NCBI GenBank assembly: GCA_033558025.1
Contig: JAUCEF010000013.1
Span: forward strand, 1,047,001 to 1,111,000
Source: Phytophthora sp. 'mugwort'
Taxonomy: Eukaryota > Oomycota > Peronosporomycetes > Peronosporales > Peronosporaceae
Direction: 5' to 3'
Length of the DNA: 64,000 nucleotides
The stretch's first letter is position 1. The number at the start of each line of letters is the position of its first letter. The notes below the pieces were generated by a model. It made no database searches. It saw only the letters and a program-made list of their open reading frames with translations, and was not told the DNA's origin. The position numbers and the translations under genes were made by a program. Below, piece after piece: positions 22,901 through 32,900 of this stretch.

Positions 22901-25884
22901 ATGCACGAGCGAGATCTACACTGAGCAAGCAGGATTCCACGCGTGCCGTGCTGGCCAAGATGCGTACCCAGCTTCAAGATCTTCAGGCCCTGGACGCGGC
23001 ACTACCACCTCAAAGTCGCGTGGATCCCGAGGAGTGGGAGATCGACCTGGACTACGGCGATTTATTGACTAGTCAGGGTGATGAAGCTTGCGATGAAGTA
23101 CGTAAGGAGCTTGCGTTCGCATTGGAGAAGGAAGAACTTTTGCTGCTTAAGATGCGCGAAACATACGTTGGCCCACTCGCTGTAGAGTTGCTGACGTTGC
23201 GTGCTTTTGAGAGCGGATTAAGCGTCCAATCCTTTCGTACGGTGAAGATGCCTGCAACGCTTCAGAAACGACTTGCTGAGATCCACACTGCTGAGGCGGC
23301 TGCCAAGAAGCAATCGTCTACAGGGGTGAAGGGGGTCGGTGCAACTAGGCGTGCATCAGTGCTGGATATTATGGAAAAGGACGCGCCGCTGGATGAGGAG
23401 TTTCCGTTGAAAGAGGATGAACGTCGCATGATCATGAGTCACCACGAGCCTGCTGTTGGTGGTGTCAGAGGCGGTGGTCTTCCTACAGTACAGGAGACTG
23501 GTAGCTCGAAGTCTGTCCACGGTTTTGAAGCTCGCAAACGCTTACGCACCGAAAGAAAGGAGAGGCTAGTGCGGTGGCAGAACAGCAAACCAGGCGAAGA
23601 TGCTGATGACCCCCGAGATGTTGTCGCCATCGCCTTCGCGCAGCGTAATATGGGTGACTACAAACTGAAAACTGCTGCAGACTATGTGGTTCCAAAGCAC
23701 CAGCGCGTCAATGCAGTGAAAAAGCTGCGACAGATGGCCCTTCTCGAAGAAAATTTGTATGCAGCGCGCTTGCGCTTCAATGCCAAGATGCTAGAACTTC
23801 GCGAACTGAAGGTTCAATTAATCAATGAATTGCGCCGTGACCAGGAACGACTAGTCCAGCTTCGTACTGCATTAGCTGCAAGTAGAAGCGGCGGATCAAC
23901 GTCATCAGCTGTTCCACCCACATGTCTATGTGTCGACCTTCATGAGTGGCCGGAGCAGCGTGAGCGCGTAAGCGATGCCGATATTGAACTGTTCTTGCGG
24001 GAAAAGAAAGTAGTCTCGCATGCCCAGTCCCAGACTGGGGAAGCTGACTTATCGTTAACACACATTGAAAGACACCATCAGTCGTCAGATCGATCAATCG
24101 CTGCAGTCGCACGAGCTCTTGAAGGAACTGCTTCAACAGTAACGAGTGGAGGTGGAGCTGCTACAGACATCACCATTGGGCACTTACATCTGCAGCTGGA
24201 TGATGGTGTTACGGTGGCTACTGCGACTGCTGCAACCGGTTCATTGCCACTCACAGGAACACACTCTCTCGGTTCAGATGGAGGAAACTTCGACGAGGAT
24301 GATGCTGCTGTGCGCGAATATTTGATGCGCCAAGAAGCTCTTTTACTAGAGCGCAAGCAACAACGGGAGGTTGCTGCATTTGATGCGGCTGTAGCACACC
24401 TTCGTCGCGAAAAACTGGCCCTTGAGGTCAGCTTCAAGCAGGCCGAGCTGCGGCTGTTCACTCTCTTCAGCGAGTTAGCATTGCTCGAATCATTTGAGAG
24501 CAAGGAAAACCTGCTGAGCAGCAAACTCGAAAAGAGCAAAGGAGAGAAGGCGCAAATTGTGGCGGAGCTGCGCGATGTGCAAGATTTACTGGCAAGTAAA
24601 AAGCACGAGCTGGATGAATGGGCGCGGCAGGAAAGAGCGGTGCAAGGAGAGTTTCTCGCTCTTGTAAATGGAGGGACAGGGTCTAGTGCTACACCACATC
24701 CTAGCTTTGCCGCGTTACAGAAGCTGTTTAAGCGCAAAATCAAACGGGCTAAAAAGAAACCAGCATCGGGTGGAAAGGAAGATGGAAAGGATGGAAAGGG
24801 TCAGCCCGAGAGTGCCAGGGATGGCGACGAGCACGAGGAAGACGAAGACGAAGAAGACGAGGAAGACGAGGACTATGACGAAGATGATGACGACGACGAT
24901 GAAGAGGAAGAGGATACATGCCCGGCTGGGTGCGACTTGTCATTATACGAGAAGGTACTTGCGCTGCGTGAAAAGCGCGGAGATGTGGACGACTCCATGG
25001 GGGAACTGAACAAGGCGATCGATGAGCTACGAAAGGCTGGAGAACGGCAAGCTGCAAAACAACGTGCAATAGACAAGGAGCTGGCTGCGACAGAGCAGGA
25101 TACGCAGCAGTTTCAGAGTGAGAAGCAGTCGCGATTCAATCAATTAGACGTCATCGTGTCACTTAGTACGCGTCAGATTCGCTGTCTGGACCCCCCTTCT
25201 CTAAACCAGCAAAACTGGTTATTGCCTGCTCAAGCTACTGGCTGCCTCGTGTTCTCAACCCGCGCCTTCTCGGCATTGACAGAGCGTATTGATTCGCTGC
25301 AGGCTGAAAACAAGCAGCTACGTCAGCAGTTTCGAGACCTCCACAAGCAACAGAAGGTGCTTGCTCGAGAGAAGCACCAACAACAAGAAGCCATAGCCCG
25401 AGCGCAGGATCGCAGCGAGCAGTTAATGCGACTCAAGTTCGGCCAGCTAGTGGATCTTGAGGTTCTCGATCGCGCTTCCGATGCATCTTCGGTGAATGAA
25501 CTGCAGACCCGCGTGAAGCTACGCGAGGTTGAAGGCGAGCGTGTACTGCGTCGCGTCAAGCAGACGCACCCACAGCTCCAGCACGCCATTCTGCAGGCCA
25601 CCGACCACAATACCGCGTTGTTAGCACAGATCGCTGCACTTACAGAGCGCCAGGCTGAGCTAGAGCGTGAACTCAATCGCAACCAGGGCAGTAGCAGCGG
25701 AAGCGGAGACGGCGGCGTGTTGCTCAACCTCGAGGACGACGCGGCCTTGGCTGAACGCGAGATGAAGGAGCGCAACAAACTCGTACGGCTCGTGAAGCTG
25801 CAGGTGAGAGAGGTAGAGGCGCTCAAGCAGGAGATCGGGCTGCTGCGCGGCAAGGACGGTAAGGTGTATGCGCCTCGCGCTTAA
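19936..25884 (+). CDS. CFAP44: CFAP44-like axonemal WD40/coiled-coil protein
   Basis: A 1982-residue uninterrupted ORF. The N-terminal half (about residues 60-850) is a tandem WD40 array, with blades such as GSGIGSLAVHPSGGFFAVGE, VTAGKDGFVRFWSYD, AATCGEDGSVRAWDY and FVSASADGSFFLFR. The C-terminal half is mostly coiled coil (about 1040-1980). It is broken by an Asp/Glu-only tract (about 1633-1657) that runs directly into CPAGCDLSLYEKVLALREKR, a block characteristic of CFAP44 (WDR52). RFNQLDVIVSLSTRQI and CLVFSTRAFSALTERI also fit that protein, arguing against an intron near 25190. CFAP43/CFAP44 form the tether/tether-head linked to inner dynein arm f in axonemes, so a role in zoospore flagella is inferred. 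Human CFAP44 has about 1850 residues, comparable in length. CFAP43 is the main alternative. Confidence 0.82.
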   Translation: MDAVQLGDDAVSPEIAHEVAQKTEDEAPDYATSELMRPLANWEISRDHLVFADMCGLDTGKRHILHLLEPVKEGKHGGVLLTAAGNTVQLLTMNAQVAASGSSVQSRRYVFGFGGSGIGSLAVHPSGGFFAVGERGVKPSISIYRYPQITVSQVLRNGTERAYASVEFSKDGETLASVGSAPDFLLTVWNWREEQTVLRCKAFGQEVFSVRFAPTDSGFLVTSGVGHIRLWKMAATFTGLKLQGDIGKFGKSELSDIEAFCVLPDKKVLSGTERGVLLLWDGNFIKCEILTSRRHLPHTGTINVVDFEEDARQIVTAGKDGFVRFWSYDLIDSADVAADETVALVPLKRQVLVKPHMDIRAVVKEGTGRYLLQDGAGGVHLLLLKSNDEHQVELNYVPNDTGRATGIACSPYEHLAATCGEDGSVRAWDYISGSCLMTILPEQSNVECPTTPAAATTIAWVPNNAAVINDILPASRQVAVGFDDGLVRVLLMDVDRRAWVRLNVFKPHNKRVTCMAYSHSGSAFVSASADGSFFLFRVVPSSNSSKFAKYQSEYEPYGFQCVPASVLAICWRDDDEAVLVTLSNGQVLEFFLPSGELDGKTEGDKEAIKGSEVMHGTDESMFYTGAAAAERESYELHLASREWTLQQRNRFMNVKELESLETQYPSVSAPQTEEKIRNHFQVEIKPANGAAKALAALYTVVPEKDKGKPLSRANKDRIYLSCQAPLDGNLFVVQHDQSTPLQELASETMGLITSVELSSSKRFILCGLSNGKFQIRSSRRPHAFISGEFHDYAAFSSNSRLHLALSFDDSYAVAVGTDGNLSICRVHSERIEEAAKLLGGKFENLLAEAAAARAQAHEKQDTVITMQQKALDEKNEDDPSSGAGATTDLSALPAFHAAKAYATYIEHKLSSSVAVAKDNEEFLGVIRLVSDAKSTDGLPEATSLIRDDGGSNLKMGVPAAALIQLGVVDLASPKEAYTIEDAKLKSEADARARSTLSKQDSTRAVLAKMRTQLQDLQALDAALPPQSRVDPEEWEIDLDYGDLLTSQGDEACDEVRKELAFALEKEELLLLKMRETYVGPLAVELLTLRAFESGLSVQSFRTVKMPATLQKRLAEIHTAEAAAKKQSSTGVKGVGATRRASVLDIMEKDAPLDEEFPLKEDERRMIMSHHEPAVGGVRGGGLPTVQETGSSKSVHGFEARKRLRTERKERLVRWQNSKPGEDADDPRDVVAIAFAQRNMGDYKLKTAADYVVPKHQRVNAVKKLRQMALLEENLYAARLRFNAKMLELRELKVQLINELRRDQERLVQLRTALAASRSGGSTSSAVPPTCLCVDLHEWPEQRERVSDADIELFLREKKVVSHAQSQTGEADLSLTHIERHHQSSDRSIAAVARALEGTASTVTSGGGAATDITIGHLHLQLDDGVTVATATAATGSLPLTGTHSLGSDGGNFDEDDAAVREYLMRQEALLLERKQQREVAAFDAAVAHLRREKLALEVSFKQAELRLFTLFSELALLESFESKENLLSSKLEKSKGEKAQIVAELRDVQDLLASKKHELDEWARQERAVQGEFLALVNGGTGSSATPHPSFAALQKLFKRKIKRAKKKPASGGKEDGKDGKGQPESARDGDEHEEDEDEEDEEDEDYDEDDDDDDEEEEDTCPAGCDLSLYEKVLALREKRGDVDDSMGELNKAIDELRKAGERQAAKQRAIDKELAATEQDTQQFQSEKQSRFNQLDVIVSLSTRQIRCLDPPSLNQQNWLLPAQATGCLVFSTRAFSALTERIDSLQAENKQLRQQFRDLHKQQKVLAREKHQQQEAIARAQDRSEQLMRLKFGQLVDLEVLDRASDASSVNELQTRVKLREVEGERVLRRVKQTHPQLQHAILQATDHNTALLAQIAALTERQAELERELNRNQGSSSGSGDGGVLLNLEDDAALAEREMKERNKLVRLVKLQVREVEALKQEIGLLRGKDGKVYAPRA

Positions 25885-26100
25885 ACACGGCAAATTGTTG
25901 TTGAAGTGGCGATGCTAGGTTTCCTATTGGTCAAAACTGGGACTTGTTCGATAGAACAGCGACTTTTAGTCACTTTGAAAAGGCAAGGCGAAGCGACAGA
26001 GCAGGAGGAGTAGCGAGCAGTAACCAAGTGGCGTGGATGCCCCGAAGCTCGCACCGGACCTGAAGAAGTCACGAGGCACGCAGCGGAGAGACCGAGGGAG

Positions 26101-26694
26101 ATGACCACACGAGCCAGGAAGCGCCAACACGCGCATCGTCAAAAGCCACGCTCGTTCTGGGCGCTTGAGGAGGAGGAGGACCATCTCCTGCACATGGACC
26201 CGAGCCTCATGACGGAGCGACAGCAGTTGTCGTTTTTGCTGCGAACGACGGCCCACGAGGCATCCGATGCCTCGCACTCGGACACCGAGAGCTCCGAAGA
26301 CGAAGAGGTGACGTCGCTGCGCCGCAAGAAGAAGCCGAGGCGGATACAACAGTCAACGGATGTGAACTTGACCCGTCGGGGCCCTGGGCGTCCGCCAAAG
26401 AACAGGAAGATCCCGCGAACAGTAGATATGAAGCTTCATATATCGACGCAGAAGAATACGACGCAGTCAAATGACAAGAAGCTTGAAGCCAAGCCCAGTC
26501 CGTCCGGCTCGGACGACGTCGCGCACTTGGACGCGGTGCAGTCCTTCAGCCACCGGACGCCGCGCTGCGCGCTGTGTTCTGACTACGACACAGCGTATGA
26601 TGCATCGTTCTCAGACGCGTTGTTCCTGTGCCCCGCGTGTGACCAGAAGTACCCGACGCAGCAGGCTCTGGGGCGGCGCGCTTGCGTGACGTAA
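26101..26694 (+). CDS. AT-hook / CxxC zinc-finger protein, paralogue A
   Basis: A 197-residue single-exon ORF starting MTTRARKRQHAHRQ. It has a conserved block MTERQQLSFLLRTTA (about residues 38-52), an acidic Ser-rich stretch, basic tracts (LRRKKKPRR), an AT-hook-like RRGPGRPPKNRK (about 95-106) and a C-terminal cysteine cluster: CALC (156-159) and CPAC (177-180) followed by DQKYPTQQALGR. It ends five residues later. The gene at 28188-28982 on the other strand is a clear paralogue with the same block order. Family and function are not known to me; AT-hook and zinc-ligand patterns suggest a nuclear, DNA- or chromatin-binding protein. No intron is needed here, unlike in the paralogue. Confidence 0.7.
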   Translation: MTTRARKRQHAHRQKPRSFWALEEEEDHLLHMDPSLMTERQQLSFLLRTTAHEASDASHSDTESSEDEEVTSLRRKKKPRRIQQSTDVNLTRRGPGRPPKNRKIPRTVDMKLHISTQKNTTQSNDKKLEAKPSPSGSDDVAHLDAVQSFSHRTPRCALCSDYDTAYDASFSDALFLCPACDQKYPTQQALGRRACVT

Positions 26695-27217
26695 ACGTTC
26701 TAGAAGCTTGAAGAAGAAGAGCTCGCCGCGCCTGCGGTATTTGAGGAATGGAGCAGCCAAAAGCACAGCAACGAGACAAATAAGCGTATGCCAAAGCGAC
26801 AACAGTGAGAAGAGGACGCCCGAAACGAACAGTAAGCAGCAGCCTCCATCGAGACTGGCGACGAGGAAGTGAGCGCCCCGCCCCCCCAGTTGATATTTAT
26901 TTTTTCAAGTGACGTTGAGGAGGACCAGTAACAGAGAAGACCACTAGCGACGTGCACACCGAACGAGACTTAAAGCGTACCAACAGCCAACATGAAGACA
27001 CATTCGCCACCATATATGTTCGTTAGCCCCCCTTACCCAGTATACTCAGACGCACAGTGCGGTGCACCGCTTCATCAGGATGCACATAATTGCCCATCCC
27101 CCACTAGAAATAGGGTTGCCTGTCTATGTCTGCCAACGTGAAGATATATTTAGGCCAATCATGGCGCGCGCATAAGTCCCAGTCCCAAGCGCCACGATAA
27201 ACAAATCCGCAGCGAGC
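26695..27217. other. Intergenic region before the SNARE gene
   Basis: No gene seen. It contains the 3' end of paralogue A and the promoter side of the SNARE gene. There is a short C-run (CGCCCCGCCCCCCCAG) near 26875 and an AT-rich TTGATATTTATTTTTTC beside it. Confidence 0.5.
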
Positions 27218-27773
27218 ATGGCGCCCGCGTTCCAGCCGGGAAAGCCCCCGTACTACGCTAAGCTGGGCAACGAGGTGCGTTTCAGCAGCTAGTGCGTCAT
27301 CTCCTCTGCCTGTCTGTGCCTTATTGACTGTGTTTGCCGCTTCCTGACAGCCCGATGACCGCGTAGACGACGACTACGTGTCCGAGCAGCGGCGCGCGCA
27401 GCAGGTCGAGCGCGAGAAGCAGGACGAGAGTCTGGACGAGCTGCATTCTGCTGTCAAGCGTCTTGGAGACATGAGCCTCAATATCAGCACGGAGCTGGAC
27501 ACGCAGAACAAGTGAGCGCGTGCTGCGTACAACCTGCATTTTGTGATACTCTGCAGGACTGACTCTCCCTTGGCTACTGTGGCTCTTGCTGTGGCTGGCA
27601 GGATGCTGGACGACCTGAACGATGACACAGACAAGGCCAAGCACGCGCTGGAGGCCGTGACTAAACAGACGCAGGAGCTCATCAAGCAATCGGGCGGCAT
27701 GAAGAACTTCATCGTTATTATTGTGCTAGTGCTGATCTTGCTGCTGCTGACGTACTTGGTGATAATGACATGA
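27218..27773 (+). CDS. Qc-SNARE, tail-anchored (syntaxin-8/Bet1/SYP5-like)
   Basis: A three-exon model giving 129 residues: 27218-27274, 27351-27511, 27602-27773. Introns are GTGCGT...GACAG and GTGAGC...GGCAG, with phases 0 and 2 that join the frame. The N-terminus is short (MAPAFQPGKPPYYAKLGNE). The SNARE helix runs from about residue 40 (QDESLDELHSAVKRLGDMS) through ISTELDTQNKMLDDLNDD, where the Gln of DTQNK sits at the ionic zero layer, to about 95. A C-terminal membrane anchor FIVIIVLVLILLLLTYLVI ends the protein. With no N-terminal regulatory domain it resembles the Qc class. It would act in vesicle fusion on an endomembrane; which one cannot be told. It sits between the two inverted AT-hook paralogues. 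Confidence 0.85.
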
Positions 27774-28187
27774 GTCGGCGTCGCTGTTCTTGTTCCCGCC
27801 GAGGACGAGTTGGTGGGAGGATGGGGTAATATATATTCGACGCAGCAGAGCAGGCTCTTTCGGAGACCGAGCGATTCGGCCGTGACGAGCACAGCCTGAC
27901 TGACAGGTAGGCAGGAAGACGACTAGGATGAAGGATTTACAGGTATCCATTCAATCATATCGAATCCATACAGACAGCTATAGACAAGCCATGGCAATAC
28001 TGCGCTCTTCCATCATCCATGTGCCGTCCTCCTCTCTTCCTGCAGGTAGCTCGTTCCAGCTCCGCCATTGACCGCGACGCGGTCGAAGCGCGGGCTCGCA
28101 CCCGTACTTCCTCCCCCTTTCCTTCCCTCTCAGCTGTTAAATTCCACTTCTTCTCCCCATCCCGCCTCTCTTCTTCCACTCCGCAGG

Positions 28188-28982
28188 CTATGTCATACAG
28201 ACACGGCCGAGCGCTTGCTGCGTTGGGTACTTCTGATCGCACGCTGGACACAGGAACAGCGGCGCATCGCAAAACGGCTCCAGGTCGCAGCATAGCGCGC
28301 AGAGTGGAGCTGCAGCCGAGTTGCTCAACATGGCTACATCACTAGCACTAGACGGACTGGTCTTCTCTTGCTTCACTGACACGCTTCTCTCTTTCCTTCT
28401 CGCCTTAAGCGCTCGACTGGCCGCCAACTTCTCGGCCTTTAAACTTGCAGCAATAGCCGCCGCGACCGCCGCGTCTCCGGACCGCGTATTATGACTCCTA
28501 GGTGACATTCTCACGGGTGCACGACCTTGCAGATGAACCATATTCTTGGGTAACTTGATCGAGTTCTTGGGCGGTCGTCCACGACCGCAATAAATCACGG
28601 GAGGCGCGTCTGCTGCACTCGGCGACGTCTTCCCCGTCACGCCCCCAGCACCTGCAAGCCCGAAGCAACAAAAAATAAAGCCAAAAAAATAAAATAACCG
28701 TTAGCATAAAACCACGATATATAACGAGAGAAAAAAAGATTTTCTCGCGGTCGTACGGGTGGCACGCGTCTTGCTGCGCTTGATTGGGCGTCGTCGTCGC
28801 GGCGGCTCGTCGTCCTCGCTGCTCGAGTCGCTTGAGGAGCCGGAGCCGCTGGAGCTGTTCGAGGCGTCGGACGGCGCCGTGGCGCGCAGCAGGAAAGCCA
28901 GTTGCTGGCGCTCGGTCATCACGCGCGGGTCCAACGAGTCTTCGGTTGCGGCGGCGCGGCGCGGGCGCTTGCTGGCGAGCAT
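28188..28982 (-). CDS. AT-hook / CxxC zinc-finger protein, paralogue B
   Basis: A two-exon minus-strand model: exon 1 28982-28757, a 105-nt intron 28756-28652 (GTACGA...TTGCAG), exon 2 28651-28188. The phase-1 junction restores the frame and gives 229 residues. Blocks mirror paralogue A: MTERQQLAFLLRATA (about 22-36), a Ser-rich acidic run, basic RRRRPIKRSK, an AT-hook YCGRGRPPKN (just after the junction), then an Ala-rich helix (AAVAAAIAASLKAEKL) absent from A, and the tail CALC...CPACDQKYPTQQALGR. The first Met (28982) is used because it opens exon 1. If the intron were retained, translation would stop soon after residue 81. Function is unknown, as for A; the shared tail is the strongest family marker. 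Confidence 0.68.
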
Positions 28983-29927
28983 GCTGAGCGGAAAGCTGGA
29001 GAGACTGGAGCGATGAGGTTCCGACGCAGACGCGGCCGAGGCACCTGGATGCTCGGCGATATTGCTCGATAGACGCCAGCGCTGCTGCTGGTCCGAGTCG
29101 CTCGAGTTGCTGTGGTCTATGGCCGTTGCTTCTTTGAGCGAGCTGCTAGCAGCGACGCCAGCTTATTGGTTCGAATTGCTGCGAAACGCTGAAGGGCTAA
29201 AGAAGACGCGCCAGTCCCACTGTATTCCGATTAAGTGCGAGCTGAACCGATACAATCCAGCAGAGGCGCAGCAACGACAGCACTGCTAGCTTCACATTTA
29301 CTGCAATATATGTACAATATATGCTTCAAACGCCTCGATCTACGGCGGCAGCATGCAGCTTGAAGAGATATCGTTTCTCTCATATTCAGCCTGAGTAGAG
29401 TATTCGTGATCGGCTCTGGCTTGCACAGCAGCAGCAGAAGCCAGATGCACATCGTTTTGCAAGTTTTGCTTCGGGATCGTGAACGCTATTAAGCTTACAT
29501 GTATTTGCATAGAGCACGGCGAAGAGAATGCAATCGAGTAATATACTGTAATGTACATGTATTCTACATTGCGCACGGAGTTGAGTAGATTTACTCCGTG
29601 AAGTTAAGAGTGTTTTTTTTTTTTTCATCACGATCTCGCTCCAATGGGCACATTCGATCCCGTTCATCTCGATGCGCTCATCGAGACACAAAATTCTCGA
29701 TGCAATGGATACAGCTACACTGAACACGCAGTAGCTCAGTACTGAATCCGGTCTTCCAATTCACTCACTATGGTCCTCCGGAACCTGCCGCGATGCCATG
29801 ACTTTCTAGGTTGAAGTCATTTTGTTTTCTTCTATTGGTTAAAATGCTAACCTGTATTTTGACCAATCATCCCGATTTCCAAGAACACATTACTATCGGA
29901 TCTCCTTCGACGCGCCCCCTTGGCAGT
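28983..29927. other. Divergent intergenic region with CCAAT-like boxes
   Basis: It separates minus-strand paralogue B from the plus-strand nucleotidyltransferase gene. No coding frame is supported. It has a T-run near 29613-29627. Just before the next gene there are ATTGG (29845 region) and CCAAT (29863 region), possible CCAAT elements in both orientations. The frame upstream of 29928 is open but starts only at TTG or at a weaker ATG (29844). Confidence 0.4.
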
Positions 29928-32900
29928 ATGGACGCGTCCGCTTCGGAGTCCACCACGGCGTCTGCACGGCCCTCCTCGAGGCCACATAACGCTTATCTGA
30001 ACAAAAATGACGCGCACGACGCGAAGGCGCAGTCGGTGTCTTCGCAGCGTAAGCAGAAGCCGCACAATATGCGTCCGATGTCCTCGCCCGATGACGTGTC
30101 CTCTGACACACCCCTGGGCGACTACCGAGACACCCCGTGGTTCAAGGCGGGACAGGGAGATCTGGTCTTCGCCCAATGGCTGCTGGGCCGCTGCAACGGC
30201 GTGGGGGACGCCACGACGCCGCGGTCTGAGGCTGCTACCCAGCGCCTCTTCGCGCTGTTTAAAGCACAGCGAAGACTCCGCCGGGAGCTGGCGATGGGCT
30301 CCAGGAGGGAAGATACGAGCACGGAAGAGGCAGAAGAGAGAGAAGACGAGGAGGAGCATGCGGTCGATTTCGAGGAGCCGCTGTGGCCTGTTGAAGAGAT
30401 CGTGACGCAGGTGGGCGATGTGCTGAGAGCCTCGAGGTGGGAGCTGCTGAAGCAGCAGAGAGAGGCCGAGAAGAGTAATACCAAACTTGGAGGGGCCATG
30501 GAGAGGATCGTGGTGGCTGAAGTGGTGGACAACGCTACGGAGCTGATCTTGAGCAGAGCCACGAGTGACCACGAGACGTGGCTGAGACGATGGATGGAGA
30601 TACTGAAAGAGGAAGAGAAGATGGAGGAGGTGGAGAACGCGGAGGAGCGAGTGCTGGAGGTCAGCCATGAGGTGGAAGAGAAAAATGCCGAAGCTACGAT
30701 GCAGAAGAGAAGGAAGCGCGACAAGAAGGAGAAGAAGGTGCGCACAAACAAGAACAAATCGAAAGTGGCAGAAGAAACGGCGTGTGGCCACGTCGAATCG
30801 TTCTTGACTTTCTTGAAGGAGTCGGCGCAGATGCCAACACAGGCTGAAGCTTCCATGACGGTGGCTCCAACAGTCGCAGAAAAGATGTGGACGTCGGAGC
30901 TGCAGCAGATTGTGGAGCTGTCGAGTATTGAGCCGGAGGAGGAAGCGCGTCGTCTGCTTGTGGCACGCGACATCCAGACTGTACTACGACGCGAGGTGAA
31001 CAAATGGCGGCAATGCGAGGTGGTTCTCTTCGGTAGTTCATTGACGCACTACGGCTCGCGGAACTCGGACTTAGACATGTGTCTTTTACCAACTGGCATT
31101 GGGAAAAGATTAGCTCCACCGAAAGAAGTGCTGGGCAAACGTCAGCTGCAGCATTTGATTGATGGAAAAGTTGGTGAGAACGGACATGCACCAGCAACCG
31201 ATGCGGAGACTGCCGAAGACTTTCAGGAACTTCGCACACAGGTACAAAAGAGCATTGAAAAACTTACTCAAGCACTCAATACCTTGGATCGATCGGGTAA
31301 GAAGGACGACAAGCACACCAAGCAGCGTCGTCAATTAGAGTTCTTTGATCATCAGATGCGAATGCTTCGCAACGCGATTACCGCCGAACTTTCAAAGCTG
31401 ATTGGAGTCACAGAGCCACGAAATGGGGCCAATGCGACTGGCAAGTCGGCGCATTTGAAGACGATCATCGCCGCCAGTAGACGCCGGAGTGAAGACCTTT
31501 ATCTGCTTCGTGCTATTCTGCAACGCAGAGCAAAGTGCGAGGTGCGCCATGTGATTGCTGGCGCCCGCGTCCCCATTATTCGCTTTTTGCACACTCGCAG
31601 TGGTCGTGAATACGAATGCGACTTGTGCTTTGAGAATGTGCTGGCCACACGCAACACGCCACTTTTGCGTGCGTACGCGTCTTTCGATGACCGCGCGAGT
31701 GCTCTGGGGCTTGCTGTGAAGCATTGGGCGAAGCAGCGTGGCATTAGTGACGCATCGATGGGATTCCTTAGCTCTTATTCATTCGTGCTGCTAAGCATCT
31801 ACTACCTCCAGGCAGTGCACGTTCTTCCGAACCTGCAGGACCCTCGACTCCTAGAGACCGCCAACATCCAGCCAGCGTACTACAATGATATCAACATTGC
31901 GTTCTGTGAGGATCGTGGCATCGCTCAAGCATTCCACAAGCGCATGTCGGGTGATACTTCAGCGGAGATGTCATTGACGACGTTATTGATTGGGTTTTTC
32001 AAGTTTTATAGCACGCAATTTGATTTTGCGAAGCGTGTCATCACGGTGCGATCACCAGAGACGCCTGTATTGAAACTTGCGCAATGGGGCAGTCGCAAGG
32101 CCAAGACGTGGCGTTTGAGCATTCAGGATCCACTGGAGACTGGACGTGATTTAGGCTGTGTTTTGCAGTTTAAGGGGCAGGAAACCATAATTCAAGAGCT
32201 CCGACGGGCACATGAGATGCTTGCACGAGGTGAGAGCTTCTCTCATGAAGTTTGCGCTGTTGAAAAACCTACTGGAAAAGCGACGAAGACTGGGAAGGCG
32301 AAACAAGGTGCGAAGAACGAGTTTTTGGAGTCTCAAATGACTGAAGACGCGTCACCAGCGAACAAGGAGCAGAGCGAGCAGAACCAGCAGCAAGCTGATG
32401 AGAAGATGACACGATCGTACGTGGTGATATTGCAAAGTGCGGACAAAGAACTGACGACGGAGGCGATCGAGATGTTGTTTACGAATTTCCACGAGTCATT
32501 TCGTGTTAATAAGGCGGTGGAGACAACGACTCGTGAATCTACTGAAAACAAGAACAAGCGATGGGAGGTGGAGCTACTAACGAAGGTACAAAATTGTCCT
32601 AAAAAGTTGGTTAAGAAAACGCGTATTGACTGGAAAGCTGCTGATGGGCGTGTGGGTCGCGTGTGGGTTCATCATCAGGCTTTATTCGCGACACCACCGT
32701 GCCAGAAGTGTCTGTCACCAGAGCATGCAACCGGGAAGTGTCCATCACGTGAGGGAGATGAAGGCGACGACGGTGCAGATGCTGGTGATAAGGGTGAACC
32801 ACGTGCTTACTACAAGATATCGCAGAAAAACATTCGACGCCACGTTCTCCGGTTGACACTCAGTGGGAATCATTCGAATGCTTCTGCAAAGAAGAACAAT

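Noticed and set aside
24078..24743. 221-codon minus ORF inside the CFAP44-like gene
   Set aside because: Ser/Ala/Cys-rich antisense shadow of the coiled-coil coding strand.
25165..25262. Possible intron inside the CFAP44-like frame
   Set aside because: The stretch is open in frame and reads like family sequence (QLDVIVSLSTRQI, CLVFSTRAFSALTERI), so it is treated as coding.
29811..29927. N-terminal extension of the nucleotidyltransferase (TTG or ATG 29844)
   Set aside because: It overlaps CCAAT-like promoter boxes and reads as non-family sequence; the ATG at 29928 is preferred.
30007..31493. Several minus-strand ORFs of 110-314 codons inside the nucleotidyltransferase
   Set aside because: They are antisense shadows of a Glu/Lys-rich coding region (Ser/Leu/Phe-rich translations).
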